From Pseudomonadota bacterium (GTDB lineage Bacteria > Pseudomonadota > Alphaproteobacteria > Rhizobiales > Xanthobacteraceae), in assembly GCA_023432885.1 (NCBI GenBank), contig JAEZEU010000047.1, forward strand, positions 1 to 12,685: a DNA stretch of 12,685 bases. The letters run 5' to 3'. Under the pieces are notes generated by a model. It did not search any database. It was not told the origin of the DNA and saw only the letters and a list, made by a program, of their open reading frames with translations. The translations under genes and the position numbers were made by a program. Positions 10,666 through 12,685 of this stretch are shown in pieces (position 1 is the stretch's first letter; each line of letters begins with the position of its first letter).

Positions 10666-11424
10666 ATGCGTTCCTTTCTCGTCGCTTTTGCCGGACTAAC
10701 GCTGCTCACCACCGGCGCAGACGCCAAAGTCGCCATCACCGTGGACAAGAACAACCAGCAGATGACCGTCGTGGTCGACGGCGTCGAGCGCTATCGCTGG
10801 CCGGTGTCGACGGGAATTCCCTCCTACGAGACGCCGAACGGCTCGTACCGCACCTTCCGCATGGAGCCGGACCATTACTCCAAGGAATTCGACGATGCGC
10901 CGATGCCGCACTCGATCTTCTTCACCAAAGCCGGCCATGCCATCCACGGCACGGATTCGGCAAGCAGGCTCGGCAGCCCGGCCTCCCATGGCTGCGTGCG
11001 GCTGTCGCGCGCCCATGCCGCGACGCTCTATGCGCTGGTGAAGGAACAGGGCGTGCTCAATACCACGGTGACGCTCACCGGCTCCTCGCAAATTGCGCTG
11101 GCCCGCAACCCGCGCGGCCGCGGCACAACGGCCGTCGCCCGCCGCGACTATGAGCAGCAGCAACAGTACAGCGACACCGGCGAACCCGTCGTCATCACGC
11201 CGCAGGGGCGCTACGCGCCGCAGACACGCCCCAACGACGGTTACATTTATCCCGCGGACGGCAGCTCCACCGACCGGATCTATCCGGCGCCGCGCCGCGC
11301 GCAGATCTATCCGCGGCAGCAGCAGTACTACTACGACCAGGGCTCTGCCCTGGCGCCGCAGGGCTATTATTACCAGCCGCGGCAATACTACCAGCAGCAG
11401 CGCGGCTACACCTATCAGGATTGA
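10666..11424 (+). CDS. L,D-transpeptidase (YkuD domain) with Tyr/Gln-rich tail, 252 aa
   Basis: Periplasmic enzyme predicted to cross-link peptidoglycan stem peptides (3-3 links) or attach proteins to the wall. The signal peptide ends near ADA (residue 20). The YkuD domain covers about 21-140, with catalytic motif HGTDSASRLGSPASHGCVRL: His94, His108, Gly109 and nucleophile Cys110. From about 145 the protein is low-complexity; the last ~95 residues hold about 17 Tyr and 18 Gln along with Pro and Arg (for example YYYDQG, YYYQPRQYYQQQ). The start is the ATG at 10666, preceded by GGAGG at 11-nt spacing; the same frame stays open to 10168 but overlaps the permease out of frame. It converges on the next gene with a 9-bp gap. 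Confidence 0.92.
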   Translation: MRSFLVAFAGLTLLTTGADAKVAITVDKNNQQMTVVVDGVERYRWPVSTGIPSYETPNGSYRTFRMEPDHYSKEFDDAPMPHSIFFTKAGHAIHGTDSASRLGSPASHGCVRLSRAHAATLYALVKEQGVLNTTVTLTGSSQIALARNPRGRGTTAVARRDYEQQQQYSDTGEPVVITPQGRYAPQTRPNDGYIYPADGSSTDRIYPAPRRAQIYPRQQQYYYDQGSALAPQGYYYQPRQYYQQQRGYTYQD

Positions 11425-11433
11425 CGGGCGGGC

Positions 11434-12685
11434 CTACTGCTCGCCCTCACGCAGGCGCCGCCACAGCGCGCCGACGATATTGGAGTAATCGTCGGTCCAG
11501 ACCCGCTGGTTGTCCTCCGCCTCGGTCAGCGTCCACTTGTCGGATGAGGCGAGCTTGCCGACATCCGCCTCTTCACGCGCGGAAACCACAACCGTGGTCG
11601 AGAAGATGTACTCGGCATCCCGCCCGGTATCTTCGCTGTAGACCCAGCTCTTCAGATCGTTGGCATCGGCAATGCCGACCACCACGCTCTCCAGTTCAAG
11701 ATGCCGGTTGGAGACGTGCATCACGACAGCACCGTGCGGCGCCAGCTTGTCCTTGTAGATCTCCATCGCCTCTTCGGTGGCGAGATGAATCGGGATCGCA
11801 TCCGACGAATAGGCGTCGACGATGATGAGGTCATAGGTGCCGCTCGGCTCCTTGGCGAAGGTCAGCCGCGCGTCGCCGATCACGAGCTTCAGGTCGGGAT
11901 CGCATTTCTGGATGTAAGTGAAGTATTTCGGATCGCGGGCGCTATCGACCATGGTCTGGTCGATCTCGAAGAACTTCCAGTCCTCGCCCGGCTCGGAGGC
12001 GCAGGCGAGCGTGCCAGATCCCAGTCCGATCACCGCCACCTTCAGCGGCGCCCCCTTGCGCTCGCGCATTGCGGTGATGGCCTGACCGATGCCGCCGTCC
12101 TTGTGGTAATAGGTGATCGGCTCCGGCCGGCCAGTCACCGGCGTGCCGTCGTCGTTCCTGAATTTCTCGGCGCCGTGAATGGTCGTGCCGTGCATCAGCA
12201 CGTGATACTGGCCGTTCGGCGTCACCACGATCTTGTGCACGCCGAAGAAGCTGCGCACGGTCTCCACGCGCCCGTCGTCATTGGGATAGGCACGCAGCAG
12301 CACCAGCGCCACCACAACAGTGGCGAAAATCTTCCAGCGGTCGCCGTTGAGGACGACCGACAGCAGCGCGGCGAGCGCACCGACGCCGCCGATCATCCAG
12401 ACGCGGTTCTCCTCGAGCCAGGCAAATACCCTGCCGCCATTGTAGGCCGGCAGGATCAGCGCTACCGCGATCGCCGCGAGCAGCGGCCAATACCACTGCG
12501 TGATCCGCGGCAAGCGCTCGGGAGTCGGCGGCCGGCACAATGCCGCCAGCGCCAGCAGGATCGGATACTCCGCAACCCAGGAGAAGACGTAGGGAGCGAT
12601 CAGGCCCGCGAACAGGCCGCCGACCATGCCGCCGAACGACAGCGCGACGTAGAAGCCGGTAAGATATTTGGCGGCCGGACGCGTG
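11434..12685 (-). CDS. Membrane-fused spermidine-synthase-like protein, N-terminus outside the window
   Basis: C-terminal part of a fused MFS/spermidine-synthase-type protein. The frame is open to the right edge (reading in: TRPAAKYLTGFYVALSFGG), and an internal ATG at 12627 falls inside a membrane helix, so the real start is beyond the window. About four membrane helices (FGGMVGGLFAGLIAPYVF; WPLLAAIAVALILPAY; MIGGVGALAALLSVVL; IFATVVVALVLL) are followed by a Rossmann aminopropyl/methyltransferase-like domain: KVAVIGLGSGTLACA (nucleotide loop), FFEIDQTMVD (ribose acid), GDARLTFA, then YDLIIVDAYSSDAIPIHLAT. True polyamine synthesis is unproven for these fused proteins; the domain may bind S-adenosyl compounds for another reaction. 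Confidence 0.88.
   Translation of the reverse strand, partial: TRPAAKYLTGFYVALSFGGMVGGLFAGLIAPYVFSWVAEYPILLALAALCRPPTPERLPRITQWYWPLLAAIAVALILPAYNGGRVFAWLEENRVWMIGGVGALAALLSVVLNGDRWKIFATVVVALVLLRAYPNDDGRVETVRSFFGVHKIVVTPNGQYHVLMHGTTIHGAEKFRNDDGTPVTGRPEPITYYHKDGGIGQAITAMRERKGAPLKVAVIGLGSGTLACASEPGEDWKFFEIDQTMVDSARDPKYFTYIQKCDPDLKLVIGDARLTFAKEPSGTYDLIIVDAYSSDAIPIHLATEEAMEIYKDKLAPHGAVVMHVSNRHLELESVVVGIADANDLKSWVYSEDTGRDAEYIFSTTVVVSAREEADVGKLASSDKWTLTEAEDNQRVWTDDYSNIVGALWRRLREGEQ

Overview
This window reads as ordinary chromosomal DNA from a high-GC alphaproteobacterium. The most likely source is Bradyrhizobium or a close relative in Nitrobacteraceae. I base this on the look of the proteins (globin-coupled soluble MCP, DUF1328 miniprotein, Cys-rich protein coupled to an OmpA-like protein, UvrD with a Tudor-like tail) and on a palindromic repeat of a type I recall from Bradyrhizobium and Rhodopseudomonas genomes. 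No taxonomic search was possible. I see no tRNA, rRNA, transposase, phage gene or CRISPR array.

Layout, left to right. A soluble globin-coupled chemoreceptor (cut at the left edge) is followed by a 74-aa unknown protein with a near-perfect ribosome binding site. Converging on these is a 128-aa unknown helical protein. Next is a divergent pair: an FAD-dependent D-lactate dehydrogenase/glycolate-oxidase-type enzyme on the minus strand and a hotdog-fold acyl-CoA thioesterase on the plus strand, 84 bp apart and sharing an AT-rich promoter core. A 57-aa two-helix membrane protein (DUF1328) lies on the minus strand, possibly behind a general-stress (EcfG-type) promoter. The large DNA helicase gene uvrD follows. 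Then come a two-gene envelope unit (secreted double Cys-repeat protein and OmpA-like lipid-free periplasmic protein, stop and start overlapping), a short HicB-like protein with no HicA partner, and a two-gene ABC-2 exporter of the YadG/YadH type, again with stop/start overlap. After these are a periplasmic L,D-transpeptidase with a Tyr/Gln-rich tail and, converging on it and running off the right edge, a membrane-anchored spermidine-synthase-like protein.

How the genes fit together. There is no single pathway. Several genes concern the envelope (OmpA-like, Cys-repeat protein, L,D-transpeptidase, DUF1328, ABC exporter), one concerns DNA repair, and one senses oxygen or another heme ligand. Two adjacent enzymes act on hydroxy acids and acyl-CoAs.

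The most unusual thing in the window is inside uvrD. Between helicase motifs II and III there is an extra stretch of about 58 residues compared with E. coli UvrD. It is encoded by two inverted-repeat structures. The larger is a 120-bp element with 16-bp ends that match at 15 of 16 positions, and it is a whole number of codons. It looks like a dispersed palindromic repeat that has been accepted in frame into an essential-type helicase gene, resembling the in-gene palindromic elements known from Rickettsia. I did not find a clear novel multi-gene system.
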